The translations under genes and the position numbers were made by a program. A DNA stretch of 64,000 nucleotides, taken from assembly GCF_023109675.1 (NCBI RefSeq), contig NZ_JALDUR010000006.1:1-64000 (forward strand), read 5' to 3'. Positions 1 through 12,879 of the stretch are shown here, piece after piece. Under the pieces are notes generated by a model. That model saw only the letters and a list, made by a program, of their open reading frames with translations, was not told where the DNA came from and made no database searches. Origin of the DNA: Streptococcus parasanguinis (GTDB lineage Bacteria; Bacillota; Bacilli; Lactobacillales; Streptococcaceae). Positions within the stretch are counted from its first letter, which is position 1; each line of letters starts with the position of its first letter.

Positions 1-76
1 CATACAAAAAGAGAAGACCTATCAGGTCCTCTCTAGATGTTAGCTTTTCGTCACCCACTACAGTTGACAAAGAACC
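1..76 (-). mobile_element. end of an ISL3-type insertion sequence (partial)
   Basis: Read on the minus strand, the stretch starts at about 76 with GGTTCTTTGTCAACTGTAG, which resembles the terminal inverted repeat I remember for ISL3-family elements (IS1167/IS1193 type) of streptococci. It is followed by a hairpin at 11-33 (GAGAAGACC paired with GGTCCTCTC) and a T-run, also as I recall for the leader of such elements. The transposase would lie left of the window. The match is from memory and not from an alignment. It could instead be an unrelated intergenic repeat. Confidence 0.45.
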
Positions 77-80
77 ACAA

Positions 81-113
81 AAATAAGGTGAGGACAAAAC
101 CTCCACCTTATTT
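81..113 (-). terminator. atp operon terminator
   Basis: AAATAAGGTG at 81-90 pairs with CACCTTATTT at 104-113, and GAGG/CCTC extends the stem. U-runs on both sides mean it could act in either direction. It lies 8 bp after the atpC stop. Confidence 0.8.
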
Positions 114-121
114 TTAATATC

Positions 122-541
122 TTATAAACGATTTCCGACATTAATCCGGTTAATGGCGCGTTGAAGAGCAATTTTAGCACGACGTTCCATATCAACCGAA
201 TGCTGATCTTTGGCTTCTTCAATCGCTTTTTCAGCTCGCAGTTTGGCACGTTCTGCACGACTAATGTCGATATCTCGAGCACGTTCGGCAGAATCGGCAA
301 CAATGGTAATGACATTATCAGCTACTTCGATAATCCCACCATTGACTGCAATCCAATCAATATGTTTGTCATCGTCGACACGACGAACCTTTACTTGGTC
401 TACAGCCAAAACCGCAATGGTATTGATATGATGAGGTAAAATCCCTAATTCACCATCAATTGTCTTGACAGATACAAATGCGGCATGATGATCATAAACC
501 AGTCCATCCGGTGTAACGATTTGGACGTTCATTTGACTCAT
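122..541 (-). CDS. atpC: F1Fo-ATPase epsilon subunit
   Basis: This is the epsilon subunit of the F1 sector, part of the central stalk that couples c-ring rotation to the catalytic sites and can inhibit hydrolysis. The 139 residues are a normal length. The N-terminal beta-sandwich (about 1-85, beginning [13 protein letters not shown]) is followed by a charged helical hairpin (about 88-135, rich in [12 protein letters not shown]). It is the last gene of the eight-gene atp operon, 13 bp after atpD and directly before a terminator. In streptococci the complex mostly extrudes protons and so contributes to acid tolerance. Confidence 0.97.
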   Translation of the reverse strand: MSQMNVQIVTPDGLVYDHHAAFVSVKTIDGELGILPHHINTIAVLAVDQVKVRRVDDDKHIDWIAVNGGIIEVADNVITIVADSAERARDIDISRAERAKLRAEKAIEEAKDQHSVDMERRAKIALQRAINRINVGNRL

Positions 542-554
542 CTTTCACCTCTTC

Positions 555-1970
<1,416 letters not shown>

Positions 1971-2046
1971 CTATTCTAAGTAATTTCTACTGCTCAAAAG
2001 TTCTTTTTCGAGCATCTGTTTTTGTATATAAAATTGTATCCGACAA

Positions 2047-2928
2047 CTATTCAAGGGCACTAGCACCAGCAACGATTTCGGTAATTTCTTGCGTAATCGC
2101 TGCTTGACGAGCACGGTTGTATTGAATCGTTAATTCATCAATGACTTTCTTGGCATTGTCTGTTGCAGTTTGCATGGCCATCATCCCCGCAGCATTTTCA
2201 GCTGTTTTAGCATCAATAATGGCACCATAGATCATGCTTTCAGCAAATTGAGGGAGCAATTGATCCAAAATAGCATCTCGACTAGATTCCAATTCTAGAT
2301 TCAATACATAATCCTCATCTGCTTCATTGGGGTCCAAATCAATAATTGGAAGCATCTGTTCCACCCGCATTTGGCTAGTCAAACTGTTGACGTGATGGTT
2401 GTAACAGACGTACAACTCATCAAACAAGCCTTCCTGATACATTTGGACTGTTTTCGAAATGATCGTACGAACTTCCTTAAAGCTAGGTTGATCAGGCAAA
2501 CCACGCAATTCATAAACCGGCTGAATCCCACGGGCACGGAAGAAATCCGCCCCGACACTTCCAATACAGATCACTTCAAAGTCATCTCCAGTTGGATGGT
2601 ATTCTGCCTTCATTTCCATCATGGTTTTAAGGATGGAGGCATTGTAGCCTCCGACCAAACCACGATCGGATGTAATCACGATATAAGCTGTCTTTTTTAC
2701 CGGCCGACTCACCAACATGGGATGGGACTTAGCATTTTCTGTTTCATGTCCATGGAGCAAGTCTGTTAGTAACTTACGTACCTTAGCAGCATAAACCTGA
2801 AAATCCTTGGCTGCTTGCTCCGATTTTCCGAGTTTAGCAGCAGACACCATCTGCATGGCATTGGTAATTTGACTGGTATTTTTAGTGGATGCAATTTTAT
2901 TTTTTATATCATTTAATGAAACTGCCAT
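2047..2928 (-). CDS. atpG: F1Fo-ATPase gamma subunit
   Basis: This is the rotating central shaft of F1. The 293 residues start with the N-terminal helix ([22 protein letters not shown]) and end with the conserved C-terminal helix (about 240-290: [19 protein letters not shown], then [12 protein letters not shown]). The middle Rossmann-like domain carries [12 protein letters not shown]. The gene lies 15 bp after atpA in the operon. Confidence 0.98.
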   Translation of the reverse strand: MAVSLNDIKNKIASTKNTSQITNAMQMVSAAKLGKSEQAAKDFQVYAAKVRKLLTDLLHGHETENAKSHPMLVSRPVKKTAYIVITSDRGLVGGYNASILKTMMEMKAEYHPTGDDFEVICIGSVGADFFRARGIQPVYELRGLPDQPSFKEVRTIISKTVQMYQEGLFDELYVCYNHHVNSLTSQMRVEQMLPIIDLDPNEADEDYVLNLELESSRDAILDQLLPQFAESMIYGAIIDAKTAENAAGMMAMQTATDNAKKVIDELTIQYNRARQAAITQEITEIVAGASALE

Positions 2929-2943
2929 CTTCCACTCCTATTT

Positions 2944-4452
<1,509 letters not shown>

Positions 4453-4464
4453 TCACACCACTTT

Positions 4465-5001
4465 CTATTTCAATTTAGATTTTATAACTTGCAATTGGTG
4501 TTTGAGACTGGTATCCAACGTTTTATGATTGGCTGTCACGACAAAGCCACCAATTAAATCTGGATCGATCTTTTGTTGGATCGAGCGAACTTGAATCCCA
4601 AATTTTCTTTCGATAATGGGTACTAGCTTTTGCTCTTGAACAGGATCCAAACCAGCAACTGTCGTAACAGTGACGACAAATGCGTTGCTCAACAGTTGAA
4701 TCTGATCCAAACAAATCGTTACAATGTCATAAAATAAGGCTTCACGATGATTGAGAATAACCACTTCAATCAAATGGTCGAGTAATTGTGAATCAGAGGG
4801 TTGAAAAAGTCTTAGACTTTTTGCTTTCTCTTCATCCTCTACACCGATATGAGCTAAGAAGTTAGCAAGTCCAGTCTCCTCAAAAATGCCCTTGATTTGG
4901 GTCAATTTTTCAAAGACAAGATCTTGTTCTCCTTTTTCAAAGACCAATTGAACAAAAGGCTGGGTATATTTCTCAATCACCATCAGTTGCTTTTTGTCCA
5001 T
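4465..5001 (-). CDS. atpH: F1Fo-ATPase delta subunit
   Basis: This is the peripheral-stalk subunit that joins the b subunits to the top of F1. The 178 residues comprise an N-terminal six-helix domain and a C-terminal domain with the family signature IDPDLIGGFVV near 145-155. The start codon shares one base with the atpF stop, which points to translational coupling. Confidence 0.97.
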   Translation of the reverse strand: MDKKQLMVIEKYTQPFVQLVFEKGEQDLVFEKLTQIKGIFEETGLANFLAHIGVEDEEKAKSLRLFQPSDSQLLDHLIEVVILNHREALFYDIVTICLDQIQLLSNAFVVTVTTVAGLDPVQEQKLVPIIERKFGIQVRSIQQKIDPDLIGGFVVTANHKTLDTSLKHQLQVIKSKLK

Positions 5002-5495
5002 TAGGCTTCTCCTAATTCATCAAGATAGCGATCGATCAGTTGGCGTTGACCTTCAGCATCCAGCTGTTGACTCAACAATTTGCTGGCAAGATTGACAGTG
5101 AGATCTGCCACATCGCCTTTGATACTGTTCAATGCTTCTTCTTTGTTATGCGCAATTTCTTGTTGCGCTTTTTCTTTCAAACGTACTGCTTCTTGAGTGG
5201 CTTCTGAAAGGATCTGAGATTTGTTCTTTTCTGCAGTTTCCTTTGCATTTTCGACAATAGACGCAGCTTCTTTGCGGCTACCTGCCAACTCTTCTTCACG
5301 TTTACTTGCTAGTTCCTCAGCTTTTTGACGAGCTGATTCTGCTCCATCAATATCATCTGTAATCTTTTTGGCACGCGCTTCTAAAATTCCATTGATATTG
5401 TTCCATGCAAATTTCTTTATTAAAAAGATTAATAATAGGAAGGAACCAGCAATGAGAATAAAGTTACCAATAATTTCACTCATTGATACATGCAT
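5001..5495 (-). CDS. atpF: F1Fo-ATPase b subunit
   Basis: This is the membrane-anchored peripheral stalk of Fo. One N-terminal transmembrane segment (about 8-27, [19 protein letters not shown]) is followed by a long charged coiled coil rich in Ala, Glu, Lys and Gln up to residue 164. It sits between atpB (19-bp gap) and atpH (1-bp overlap), as in all streptococcal atp operons. Confidence 0.97.
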   Translation of the reverse strand: MHVSMSEIIGNFILIAGSFLLLIFLIKKFAWNNINGILEARAKKITDDIDGAESARQKAEELASKREEELAGSRKEAASIVENAKETAEKNKSQILSEATQEAVRLKEKAQQEIAHNKEEALNSIKGDVADLTVNLASKLLSQQLDAEGQRQLIDRYLDELGEA

Positions 5496-5514
5496 TCTTC
5501 TACTCCTCCTCTAC

Positions 5515-6228
5515 TTACTCTTCACCATTAATTTTCTTACCAATATAAATTGATGACAACATGGTAAACACATAGGCTTGGATACATGAAATGAAAATCG
5601 AAAACGCTGTCCACGCCATGCTTCCAATAAAGGCAAATGGATACCAATAAACAGCTTGATGCGACAAAGTCACAAGCAAGCTTGCTAGTACCTCACCCGC
5701 AAAGATATTTCCGAAGATCCGAAGTGCCAAGGAGGCAAAGTTCGTTAATTCTTCCAAAATATTCATGGGGGTCATAAATCCGGGTGTCACAAAAGCCTTT
5801 AAATATTCCTTCACACCACGTCTGCGAATTCCTTCTACATGGGCGATTAAGGTGATCAAAAATGAAAAGGCAAAGTCATAACCCAGGTTAGCGGTTGGTG
5901 ATGTCCACAAATTGTAACCATTGGTCGTTTCGATTTTAGCCATCAATCCAATGTTATTGGCTACTAAAAGAAAGAGGAAAAGAACAAACAAGAACAAGGA
6001 ATAGTCCTTTATGTAATGTTCCCCAATATTTCCTTTTGTAAAGCCTACGACAAAGTCATATGCGTATTCCAGCACATTTTGTTTGCCTTTTGGTCGGATC
6101 GACATTTTTCGACTGGCCCAATAAATGAAGCCAAAAACGGCGAAAACAGAAATCAGGGTCATAGCAAGTAGGGTCAAATTAAAAGATACAGGTCCAAGAG
6201 TAATCGTTGGATTGATACTTTCTTCCAA
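5515..6228 (-). CDS. atpB: F1Fo-ATPase a subunit
   Basis: This is the proton-channel stator subunit of Fo, 237 residues with five or six hydrophobic segments. The key arginine is in [14 protein letters not shown], in the helix facing the c-ring. It follows atpE, the order seen in streptococci, whereas most bacteria have atpB first. Confidence 0.98.
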   Translation of the reverse strand: MEESINPTITLGPVSFNLTLLAMTLISVFAVFGFIYWASRKMSIRPKGKQNVLEYAYDFVVGFTKGNIGEHYIKDYSLFLFVLFLFLLVANNIGLMAKIETTNGYNLWTSPTANLGYDFAFSFLITLIAHVEGIRRRGVKEYLKAFVTPGFMTPMNILEELTNFASLALRIFGNIFAGEVLASLLVTLSHQAVYWYPFAFIGSMAWTAFSIFISCIQAYVFTMLSSIYIGKKINGEE

Positions 6229-6261
6229 GGTTTGACACCTCCTTTTCTAAAATAGAAGCGT

Positions 6262-6462
6262 CTATTTGATAATAAAGGCCATAACCAAGGTTACGAAGAA
6301 AGTACCTTCGACAAAGGCAACACCAAGAATCAAGAGGCTACGCAATTGACCGATAATTTCTGGTTGACGAGACGCAGATTTCAATAAGCTACTCATCATC
6401 AAACCTTCTGCCAGTGATACACCAAAACAGGCTAAACAAAGACCTAAAAATGTTAAATTCAT
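6262..6462 (-). CDS. atpE: F1Fo-ATPase c subunit
   Basis: This is the proteolipid of the rotor ring. The 66 residues form two transmembrane helices joined by a polar loop (SASRQPE at about 29-35). The proton-carrying carboxylate is E52 in FVEGTFF. The protein is a little shorter than the 70-79 residues common elsewhere, which is usual in streptococci. It is the first gene of the operon, preceded by an AAAGGAG ribosome-binding site. Confidence 0.97.
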   Translation of the reverse strand: MNLTFLGLCLACFGVSLAEGLMMSSLLKSASRQPEIIGQLRSLLILGVAFVEGTFFVTLVMAFIIK

Positions 6463-6496
6463 GATGAATTCTCCTTTTATAAAATTTTACCTCCTT

Positions 6497-6525
6497 AGTT
6501 TACTCCTAAAAGATATAATAGTCAA
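6497..6525 (-). promoter_or_regulatory. atp operon promoter
   Basis: On the minus strand TTGACT (6525-6520) and TAAACT (6502-6497) are 17 bp apart, about 35 bp before the atpE start codon. No other good promoter is seen between the protease terminator and atpE. Confidence 0.6.
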
Positions 6526-6659
6526 ATATTTCCTATAAAAGTAAGCGTTTTAGTGAAATTACGTTATTTTTTTAATATGATAATTTTTCCTATCTACGAT
6601 TGATTTCTTTTAATTTTTAGACGCTTTGTCCACCTCTATTCATTTTTTCTTCTAAAAAA

Positions 6660-6684
6660 CTCTCACCTGCTCAGCAGATGAGAG
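6660..6684 (-). terminator. terminator of the M26 metalloprotease gene
   Basis: CTCTCA-CTG pairs with CAG-TGAGAG, followed on the minus strand by six Ts. It lies 8 bp after the stop codon. Confidence 0.85.
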
Positions 6685-6691
6685 AATTCGA

Positions 6692-9600
6692 TTATTTAAA
6701 GATAGACGTTTTGAAACTGTCTGTTTGTTGCAGTAATTTCTTAAAGATTTTTTCTTTCAAGGCAAGGGTATTGTCAAATTTGACAGAACCATTCTTCAAA
6801 CTGGCCTGATCTTTTTCAACCGCAGTTGCAAAGGCTTGTTTTAAGTCCTCATAAGAGCTATAAGTAGTCCCATCCACTTCAATAGCCTGAAGTCCATTTT
6901 TGGCACTGGTTACCACTTCATTGAAGTAGGCTTTCTTCCAGTCTTCAAGGGTACTGAATTTCCCATCAGAAATCTTTTGAATGATGTAATCATCCCCTAG
7001 AGTCGCATGACCTGCTTGTTTGGATTCTTGTTTATACTTGTTTGAAGCATAGCCTAAGAAGCCTTTTTCATAGCCATAGTAACCCCAGAGTCTGAAGGTA
7101 TTGTGTTTGAAGGACATGGCTCCAGGAGCCCCTTCACTGGTGTTTCCACCATAGATCCCTGTCATCATCGGTACCGTCACATAGGCTGAACCAAAGTCCG
7201 ATGGATTATAGACACCATTTCCAGGACCACGATTGGTCATGAAGTTGTTGGTGATGAGATCATCTACTGAATGTAAGGTGATCGCTTTTTCCTCATCACT
7301 CAAAGGACGCACCTTATCAAATTGATTCTTGGTATTAGCCCCTCGGTATTGTTTATCAACCTTCTTGAACCATGCATTGTTCAAGTCTTGACTGCCTTTA
7401 TTGAGGACGGCTTCTCCTTCTAGGTAATCCAGAAGCATGAGAGTGTCATTATAGCCTTTCATATACCGATCAATTTCGTCACGTGACTTCAAATCATTTG
7501 GATTGGTATTGTACCATTGGTTTCCATCGTTAGGACGTTCATAGGCCATATTGAGACCTAAGGCCTTGTATTCCCCATTTGGATTGGATACAGATGGCGT
7601 TTGTAACATGCCTTGGGCAAAGGCTTCGATATCGGTTCCTTCACGGTGTCTCCAACCACCTAAGTAAACCATACGGTCATTGACGTGCGTCGTTTCGTGG
7701 GTAAAGGCAGAGACCCCAAAGTCACTAATCATATCGGTCACCATGAAGAAGACAGAGTCGTCTTTATATGGATTTCCGTAAATTCGCGCCACTGCTCCCA
7801 TCCGCCAATCTGTCGCATGGTAACGATCGGTTGGACCATACAACTCCCGAATTGGAGCGACATCTTTGCCACTGTTGGTGTGGCCATAACGGTCTGTACT
7901 AATGCCCTTGTAGTTTTGGTTATCAAGGACAGGGGTCGGCACCATATTATTGCTCTTCAAGAGTTGATTGCGTACCTTATCCGTTGCTAGACGTGACCAG
8001 AAATCTAGGTAATTCTGTTGTCCTTTAGCCACCTTATCAATTTCGGCTTTGAAGGCATTGCGTTCTGCTTCCGTGTTCTTGCCATATTTCTCGAAGGAAC
8101 TATAGGCCATAGTGTTGTAAGTTGAAATCAAGAACATATGAGCATCTTTTAAGTTCAAGAGTGGCAAGATCATTTTACCGTGAACATCATTGTTTAAGCC
8201 CTCATAGGCTCTATGCTTAGCAGATGCGAAAGCTGGATTGGTCGTCTCAGGCTCCACAATATAGACATTGTCTTTGGTTGCTTTGATGAACCAATCATTC
8301 AAGTCTGTATCAGTTGTAAAGAGGTCCATATTGTACTTCAAGAAGTCATTTAGGTTCCCAGAAAGAGTCGATTTAGCCACGACTTCTCGGAAGGCATCGT
8401 GGGTACGAGTCCCTTTGATGTAGTCTTCTTTTGAACCAATTTCAATCAAGCGGTCTAAGACATCAACATTCTTCCCATAGAAATCTGGCTTGAACAACAT
8501 GAGCTGTTTGAGATTGACATCATCGAACTTCACTCCATAATAGCGATTGAGGTATGACAAACCAAGAAGAACAGCGGCCTTGTTGTCATCAACTTTCTTG
8601 ATAAGGGCCCGTTTGGCAGCCTCATCTGTATTTAATTGATGATCTTGGTTTTCAACTAGTTGTTTGACAAAGTGAGTCAGATTATCCTTGACTGCTTGGA
8701 AGCTTTCTTCAAGGTAAAGGTTCTTAATGGCATTGACTTTGTTAGGACCTGTTCGACCAAGATGTGTGTAGATTGGATCTGATTGTAATTCGACAGGGCT
8801 TAATTTTTCAACGATCGCACCAATGAGATCGCTCCGGTCTTTGTCCACCATATTTGGCGTATAGACCACTTCACCGAGCTCCGCCACACTGTACTCTTTG
8901 ACTTGTTTGACTTTAGACTCTTTCGGTGAAATGCTAAAGATATCTTTTGTCTTATCGGCATAATGGATCAGGATGTGATCAGCATCAGCTAGTTCAGTAA
9001 CAAAATCATTGCCCTTCATAGCAGTCACAGACAAGACTTCCTTGGTCAAGAGAGGACTCGTTGCAGCCAATTTATTCCCTTGGTCGACAATCCATTCTTT
9101 GTTGTAGAATGGTTGCAATTTAGCAATATTGCGGTAAGCTAGCTCACGAGTCGCATCGTAAGCAGTGATAGCCTTGTATTGATCGTCTTTGCTAACAAGG
9201 TGATTGAGCGTATCTTCAATTGGTTTCCTGCTGGTGAATTTATCAGCAGTGATTCCCATTGCTTCAATCTTCTGCTCAGCTTCTGCCAGCGAGATGCTAG
9301 GGATTTTACGGGAGTTGTTAAAGGTTTTCTTCCCTTCACTCACGCCTTCCACACTGTAATTGCGCTTGGTTCTTGAATAGGTGAAATAATCATCTGCGTC
9401 GATATCCGAGTGTCCGAAGACCATCTCACCAGTTTTGACTTTCATCATGGTGATGTTGTCTTCAATAGCACCCAAGGCCCAGTTGGTCCCCAGTAACCCA
9501 CCAGATTGAACAGCTTCTTTCAGTTCAATTGAACCTTTAGCAACTGAATTTCTGAGAACCCCTTCTTTACCTACTGTGTGGTTATTTCCACCATTTTGAG

Positions 9601-12600
9601 AGGAATAAGCCAAACCTGCAGCTTTGGCTTTATTCCCAGTGATTTCAGCATCAACGTAAGCTTTTTCTACGACACCCTTCCAGTTCTCACCAACAACACC
9701 CGCTAGATAGCCACCTTTGTTCCCAGCAGCGTGCAGTTTCCCGATAAAGGCGACATTACTTACTTTCCCACTGCCATCAATTTTATTGACGATCCCTGCT
9801 ACGTCATTGTTCCCAACAACACTTCCTGTTACTTTAACATTCTCGACAGTTGCATTATTTTTGATAACACCTGCTATTGGGGCTACTCGATCTGTCCCAG
9901 GTAGGTCAATATTGACATTTTCAAGCAAGAGATTCTTAACCGAGCCACCTTCGATGTTCCCAAATAATGGTCTTGTAATGTTATGGATGGCAAATTTATT
10001 TCCATTCGTACTTTCCAAAATTCCCTTGAAGGCATTGGTCACATAGGATTTCCCTACTGGCTGGACATTAGTCGCATTCATATTGCTACCCAGTTTAAAG
10101 GTACCAGTCGGATTGGCTTGCATAGCTTTTACAAGTTCGTTGAAATTGTAGTAGACATCCCCTTCATGAGCTTTGGGTTTTGCAATATAGTGGACATAGT
10201 CCTCACTAAACTGGTTGTCCGCAGTCCGTTGAATGAGATCAGGAGCTTTGGCTGTTACTTTGTAGAGGGTCACGCCATCTACCGTTACTTCTTCAATTTT
10301 ATCAACGGCTAGTTTTGTAACCTTATTATCATAGGTAGTGACCTTTAAGTAGTAAGGCTTCACATCTGATGGTGTTTCAGACAAGAGGCTGCTATCGGTC
10401 TCAAGACCTTGGTCATCCACGCTAATCAGACTGGTTTCCTTGATGTTTTTGATTTCAACTTTTTTAAGATCAATTCTCAGTGGTTTTTCCTTGAGAACTT
10501 CTTCTTCATCCCCATTTCCACGGTCATACACCATGGTCGTTGCGAGCGTATAATCCTTGTAGTAGTCCAAGTCCGCTAAAGCAGCTGCCAAGTCCGTCTC
10601 TGAAAGGGTCAGGGTTTTCACCACTTGATCACCCTTCTTCAATACAGCCTGGATGGACTTGATGGTCACACCGTCTGGTTTATCCAAATGATAAGTAGCT
10701 TTAGCACTGCGCTTCAATTCTTCCTTATCGACCTGGGTCAAAGTTAAGGTAGGCTTATCAAGTTCTTTGGTCCCTTGTTGAATGATCTGATCTTGGGCTT
10801 GTTCTACTACTTCTTCAGAAATTGTAGGAGCATCCGTTGTTTTGACACCTTTAATGGTCTTATAGACCTTGGTGATTTTTTTCTTCCCATTTTTACCGAC
10901 TTGAGAAACCCTTTCGGTTCCTTTTAGCAAGGTAACATCTTGTTCGGTTACCGTCTTAAATGGAATTTCTTCAAACGAAACATCCTCTGTTTGGCCTTCA
11001 ATCGCCTTAGTCCCACGACTAATTTTTTCTGTCACAGGAGCTTTTACCGTTTCAGTGGTCGTACTGAGAGGCTCGCCAATCTTCTCACCATTGACCGTCT
11101 TATAAACTCGACGAATCTCCTGGCTACCAGCCTCGCCTTTCTGAAGGAGGCTTTCTTCATCGGTGTAACGATTGGCGTCCGTTACATACTCTGTTTCATA
11201 TGGAAGGATTACCGTTTCTGTCTCTGTTACCGTCCCTTCCGTTACTTGATAGGTTGGGTTCTCCGGTTGAATAGGGGCTTCGCCGACATGGCCTTCTTCT
11301 TGTGTCCCTTTAGCTTCCACCACACCTGTATAGGCTGGGTTCTCTGGTTGAACAGGGGCTTCGCCGACATGGCCTTCTTCCTGTGTTCCCTTGGATTCTA
11401 CTACACCTGTATAGGTTGGGTTCTCCGGTTGAACAGGAGCTTCGCCGACATGGCCTTCTTCCTGTGTTCCCTTAGCTTCCACCACACCTGTATAGGCTGG
11501 GTTCTCTGGTTGAACAGGAGCTTCGCCGATATGGCCTTCTTCCTGTGTTCCTTTATCTTCCACCACACCTGTATAGGTTGGCTTCTCCGGTTGAACAGGA
11601 GCTTCACCGACATGACCTTCTTCTTGTGTCCCCTTAGCCGTTACAACTGGAGAAGGATTGGGTTGAGGGGTTGGTTGGGCATCTTCTTTTGTCCCAACAG
11701 CAAGAATTTGTGAAACTGGTTCTTTAGTGACCTTGCTTTCAACGACTCTGCGAACTTCTTGTCCATCTACCACACTCACTTCTGTCAATAGGGTCCGCTC
11801 CCCATTTTGACCAGCAGTCAGCACCTTGGTTTGCCCTTTAGGTAATGTAGGATCAGCTTGTTTGACAGTTTCAAATGGCACAGGCTCAGTAGAGACTTCC
11901 AGGCTTGGTTTTTCAACTTGAGGAAAGGCTGGAGAGACTTCTGGGGTCACACGAGCTTGTGCTTCCACTTGTGGAATACCTGTACTTGTTTTGATCGTTC
12001 CTTCTACAGAAGGTTTCGTTTCCTGCATAGCCTTTGGCTCTCGTAAGCTCGTCTTTTGGACTGACGGGTAGCGCAGATAACCAATATAGTCATAACCGTC
12101 AATTTGAATCACGCCATTTGCAAGATCTTTGCTCGATGCGATCGCAAGATCCTGATTATAGGCGCGCAAAACTTGATTTTGTAGGGCTGCGACTTCAACT
12201 GGAAGTAGAAGACTTTGTCCCATGGCTCCAATCAAAAGGACGCCCATGACCTTCTTCCGGTGCTTTTTAGAGAGTAAGAGGACCGCAAAAGAAGCTGTGG
12301 CTAGACTTAGCCCAAAAAGGGCGACTTCCTGACTTCCTGTTTGAGGAAGAACCGACTGAATTGCTTCCTTCTTCTTATAGACGAGATAGAAAGTATCTTC
12401 ATTTTGATACTCTTCAGGGATTGCATGAATCACCTGTGCTTTTTCTTCAGCAGTCAGCTCTTCTTCTGTCACATATCCTAAGTGAACATGAGCAGGTAGA
12501 GTCATCTGATCAGCTTGGACAGGACGAGCTCCTAACAAGCTTCCTCCTAATAAAAAGGCTCCAATGGCCACCGGACCAACACCGACAGTTAATTTCCGAA

Positions 12601-12646
12601 TCGAATATTTGGTCATTTTTTCAAACGTTTGTTTCGCTTTTTTCAT
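6692..12646 (-). CDS. M26 family zinc metalloprotease (IgA1 protease/ZmpB/ZmpC type)
   Basis: This is a 1984-residue surface endopeptidase. The N terminus has a YSIRK signal peptide (14-45, cleavage likely after ARPVQA). LPQTG follows at 100-104, then a hydrophobic segment (108-125), KKHRKK, and a second hydrophobic segment (133-149), the N-terminal sorting arrangement peculiar to streptococcal M26 proteases. Next come a G5 domain (about 255-325), five 27-residue repeats built on GTQEEGHVGEAPVQPE (about 336-470) and two more G5 domains (about 475-640). A GLUG-like beta-helix region (about 880-1080) follows. The catalytic zinc site is HETTH at 1650-1654 with the third ligand E1674 in TDIEAFAQG. 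Within M26, IgA1 proteases cut human IgA1, while ZmpB and ZmpC have other host targets. The sequence alone does not say which this is. It has its own terminator and is monocistronic. Confidence 0.93.
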   Translation of the reverse strand: MKKAKQTFEKMTKYSIRKLTVGVGPVAIGAFLLGGSLLGARPVQADQMTLPAHVHLGYVTEEELTAEEKAQVIHAIPEEYQNEDTFYLVYKKKEAIQSVLPQTGSQEVALFGLSLATASFAVLLLSKKHRKKVMGVLLIGAMGQSLLLPVEVAALQNQVLRAYNQDLAIASSKDLANGVIQIDGYDYIGYLRYPSVQKTSLREPKAMQETKPSVEGTIKTSTGIPQVEAQARVTPEVSPAFPQVEKPSLEVSTEPVPFETVKQADPTLPKGQTKVLTAGQNGERTLLTEVSVVDGQEVRRVVESKVTKEPVSQILAVGTKEDAQPTPQPNPSPVVTAKGTQEEGHVGEAPVQPEKPTYTGVVEDKGTQEEGHIGEAPVQPENPAYTGVVEAKGTQEEGHVGEAPVQPENPTYTGVVESKGTQEEGHVGEAPVQPENPAYTGVVEAKGTQEEGHVGEAPIQPENPTYQVTEGTVTETETVILPYETEYVTDANRYTDEESLLQKGEAGSQEIRRVYKTVNGEKIGEPLSTTTETVKAPVTEKISRGTKAIEGQTEDVSFEEIPFKTVTEQDVTLLKGTERVSQVGKNGKKKITKVYKTIKGVKTTDAPTISEEVVEQAQDQIIQQGTKELDKPTLTLTQVDKEELKRSAKATYHLDKPDGVTIKSIQAVLKKGDQVVKTLTLSETDLAAALADLDYYKDYTLATTMVYDRGNGDEEEVLKEKPLRIDLKKVEIKNIKETSLISVDDQGLETDSSLLSETPSDVKPYYLKVTTYDNKVTKLAVDKIEEVTVDGVTLYKVTAKAPDLIQRTADNQFSEDYVHYIAKPKAHEGDVYYNFNELVKAMQANPTGTFKLGSNMNATNVQPVGKSYVTNAFKGILESTNGNKFAIHNITRPLFGNIEGGSVKNLLLENVNIDLPGTDRVAPIAGVIKNNATVENVKVTGSVVGNNDVAGIVNKIDGSGKVSNVAFIGKLHAAGNKGGYLAGVVGENWKGVVEKAYVDAEITGNKAKAAGLAYSSQNGGNNHTVGKEGVLRNSVAKGSIELKEAVQSGGLLGTNWALGAIEDNITMMKVKTGEMVFGHSDIDADDYFTYSRTKRNYSVEGVSEGKKTFNNSRKIPSISLAEAEQKIEAMGITADKFTSRKPIEDTLNHLVSKDDQYKAITAYDATRELAYRNIAKLQPFYNKEWIVDQGNKLAATSPLLTKEVLSVTAMKGNDFVTELADADHILIHYADKTKDIFSISPKESKVKQVKEYSVAELGEVVYTPNMVDKDRSDLIGAIVEKLSPVELQSDPIYTHLGRTGPNKVNAIKNLYLEESFQAVKDNLTHFVKQLVENQDHQLNTDEAAKRALIKKVDDNKAAVLLGLSYLNRYYGVKFDDVNLKQLMLFKPDFYGKNVDVLDRLIEIGSKEDYIKGTRTHDAFREVVAKSTLSGNLNDFLKYNMDLFTTDTDLNDWFIKATKDNVYIVEPETTNPAFASAKHRAYEGLNNDVHGKMILPLLNLKDAHMFLISTYNTMAYSSFEKYGKNTEAERNAFKAEIDKVAKGQQNYLDFWSRLATDKVRNQLLKSNNMVPTPVLDNQNYKGISTDRYGHTNSGKDVAPIRELYGPTDRYHATDWRMGAVARIYGNPYKDDSVFFMVTDMISDFGVSAFTHETTHVNDRMVYLGGWRHREGTDIEAFAQGMLQTPSVSNPNGEYKALGLNMAYERPNDGNQWYNTNPNDLKSRDEIDRYMKGYNDTLMLLDYLEGEAVLNKGSQDLNNAWFKKVDKQYRGANTKNQFDKVRPLSDEEKAITLHSVDDLITNNFMTNRGPGNGVYNPSDFGSAYVTVPMMTGIYGGNTSEGAPGAMSFKHNTFRLWGYYGYEKGFLGYASNKYKQESKQAGHATLGDDYIIQKISDGKFSTLEDWKKAYFNEVVTSAKNGLQAIEVDGTTYSSYEDLKQAFATAVEKDQASLKNGSVKFDNTLALKEKIFKKLLQQTDSFKTSIFK
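11235..11640 (-). repeat. 81-bp tandem coding repeat in the M26 protease
   Basis: Five tandem units of 27 codons, nearly identical at DNA level, encode KGTQEEGHVGEAPVQPE followed by (N/K)P(A/T)YTGVVE. Units alternate between PAYTG and PTYTG forms, which suggests duplication of unit pairs. The region links two G5 domains and is a likely site of copy-number variation. Confidence 0.9.
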
Positions 12647-12844
12647 CCTAAAATTCCTATATAGTAATATTTAACCCTCGAGCAGGGACCTGATTATTTT
12701 TAGAGAGGATGGGATCCTTTCCAGAAATAAGAACCTTCCCGGGATTTTTTACCTTTACCTATCTTATCTTTTTTCTTCTATTTTAGCAAGCTCTAAAACT
12801 CAAAAAAATAAACCGTTTTCTTTATAGGAAGAAAGCAACACAAA

Positions 12845-12864
12845 AAACGCCTCGAAAGGCGTTT
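12845..12864 (-). terminator. glg operon terminator
   Basis: AAACGCCT pairs with AGGCGTTT around a 4-base loop, followed on the minus strand by a six-T run. It lies 15 bp after the glgA stop. The rest of 12647-12879 is AT-rich upstream sequence of the protease gene. It holds a possible extended -10 (TGCTAAAAT, minus) but no clear -35. Confidence 0.85.
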
Positions 12865-12879
12865 GTATTATAGATCTAT

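Noticed and set aside
11235..11640. Regularly spaced repeats that could be taken for a CRISPR array
   Set aside because: The units are 81 bp, directly adjacent with no unique spacers, in frame and protein-coding.
10940..11713. A 257-codon plus-strand frame with periodic repeats opposite the M26 protease
   Set aside because: It is the antisense shadow of the 81-bp coding repeat. It lacks a ribosome-binding site and its periodicity comes from the real gene.
12808..12823. A cre-like sequence (AAACCGTTTTC) between glgA and the protease gene
   Set aside because: Two mismatches in the conserved half and no clear position relative to a promoter. I could not support regulation of the protease by CcpA.
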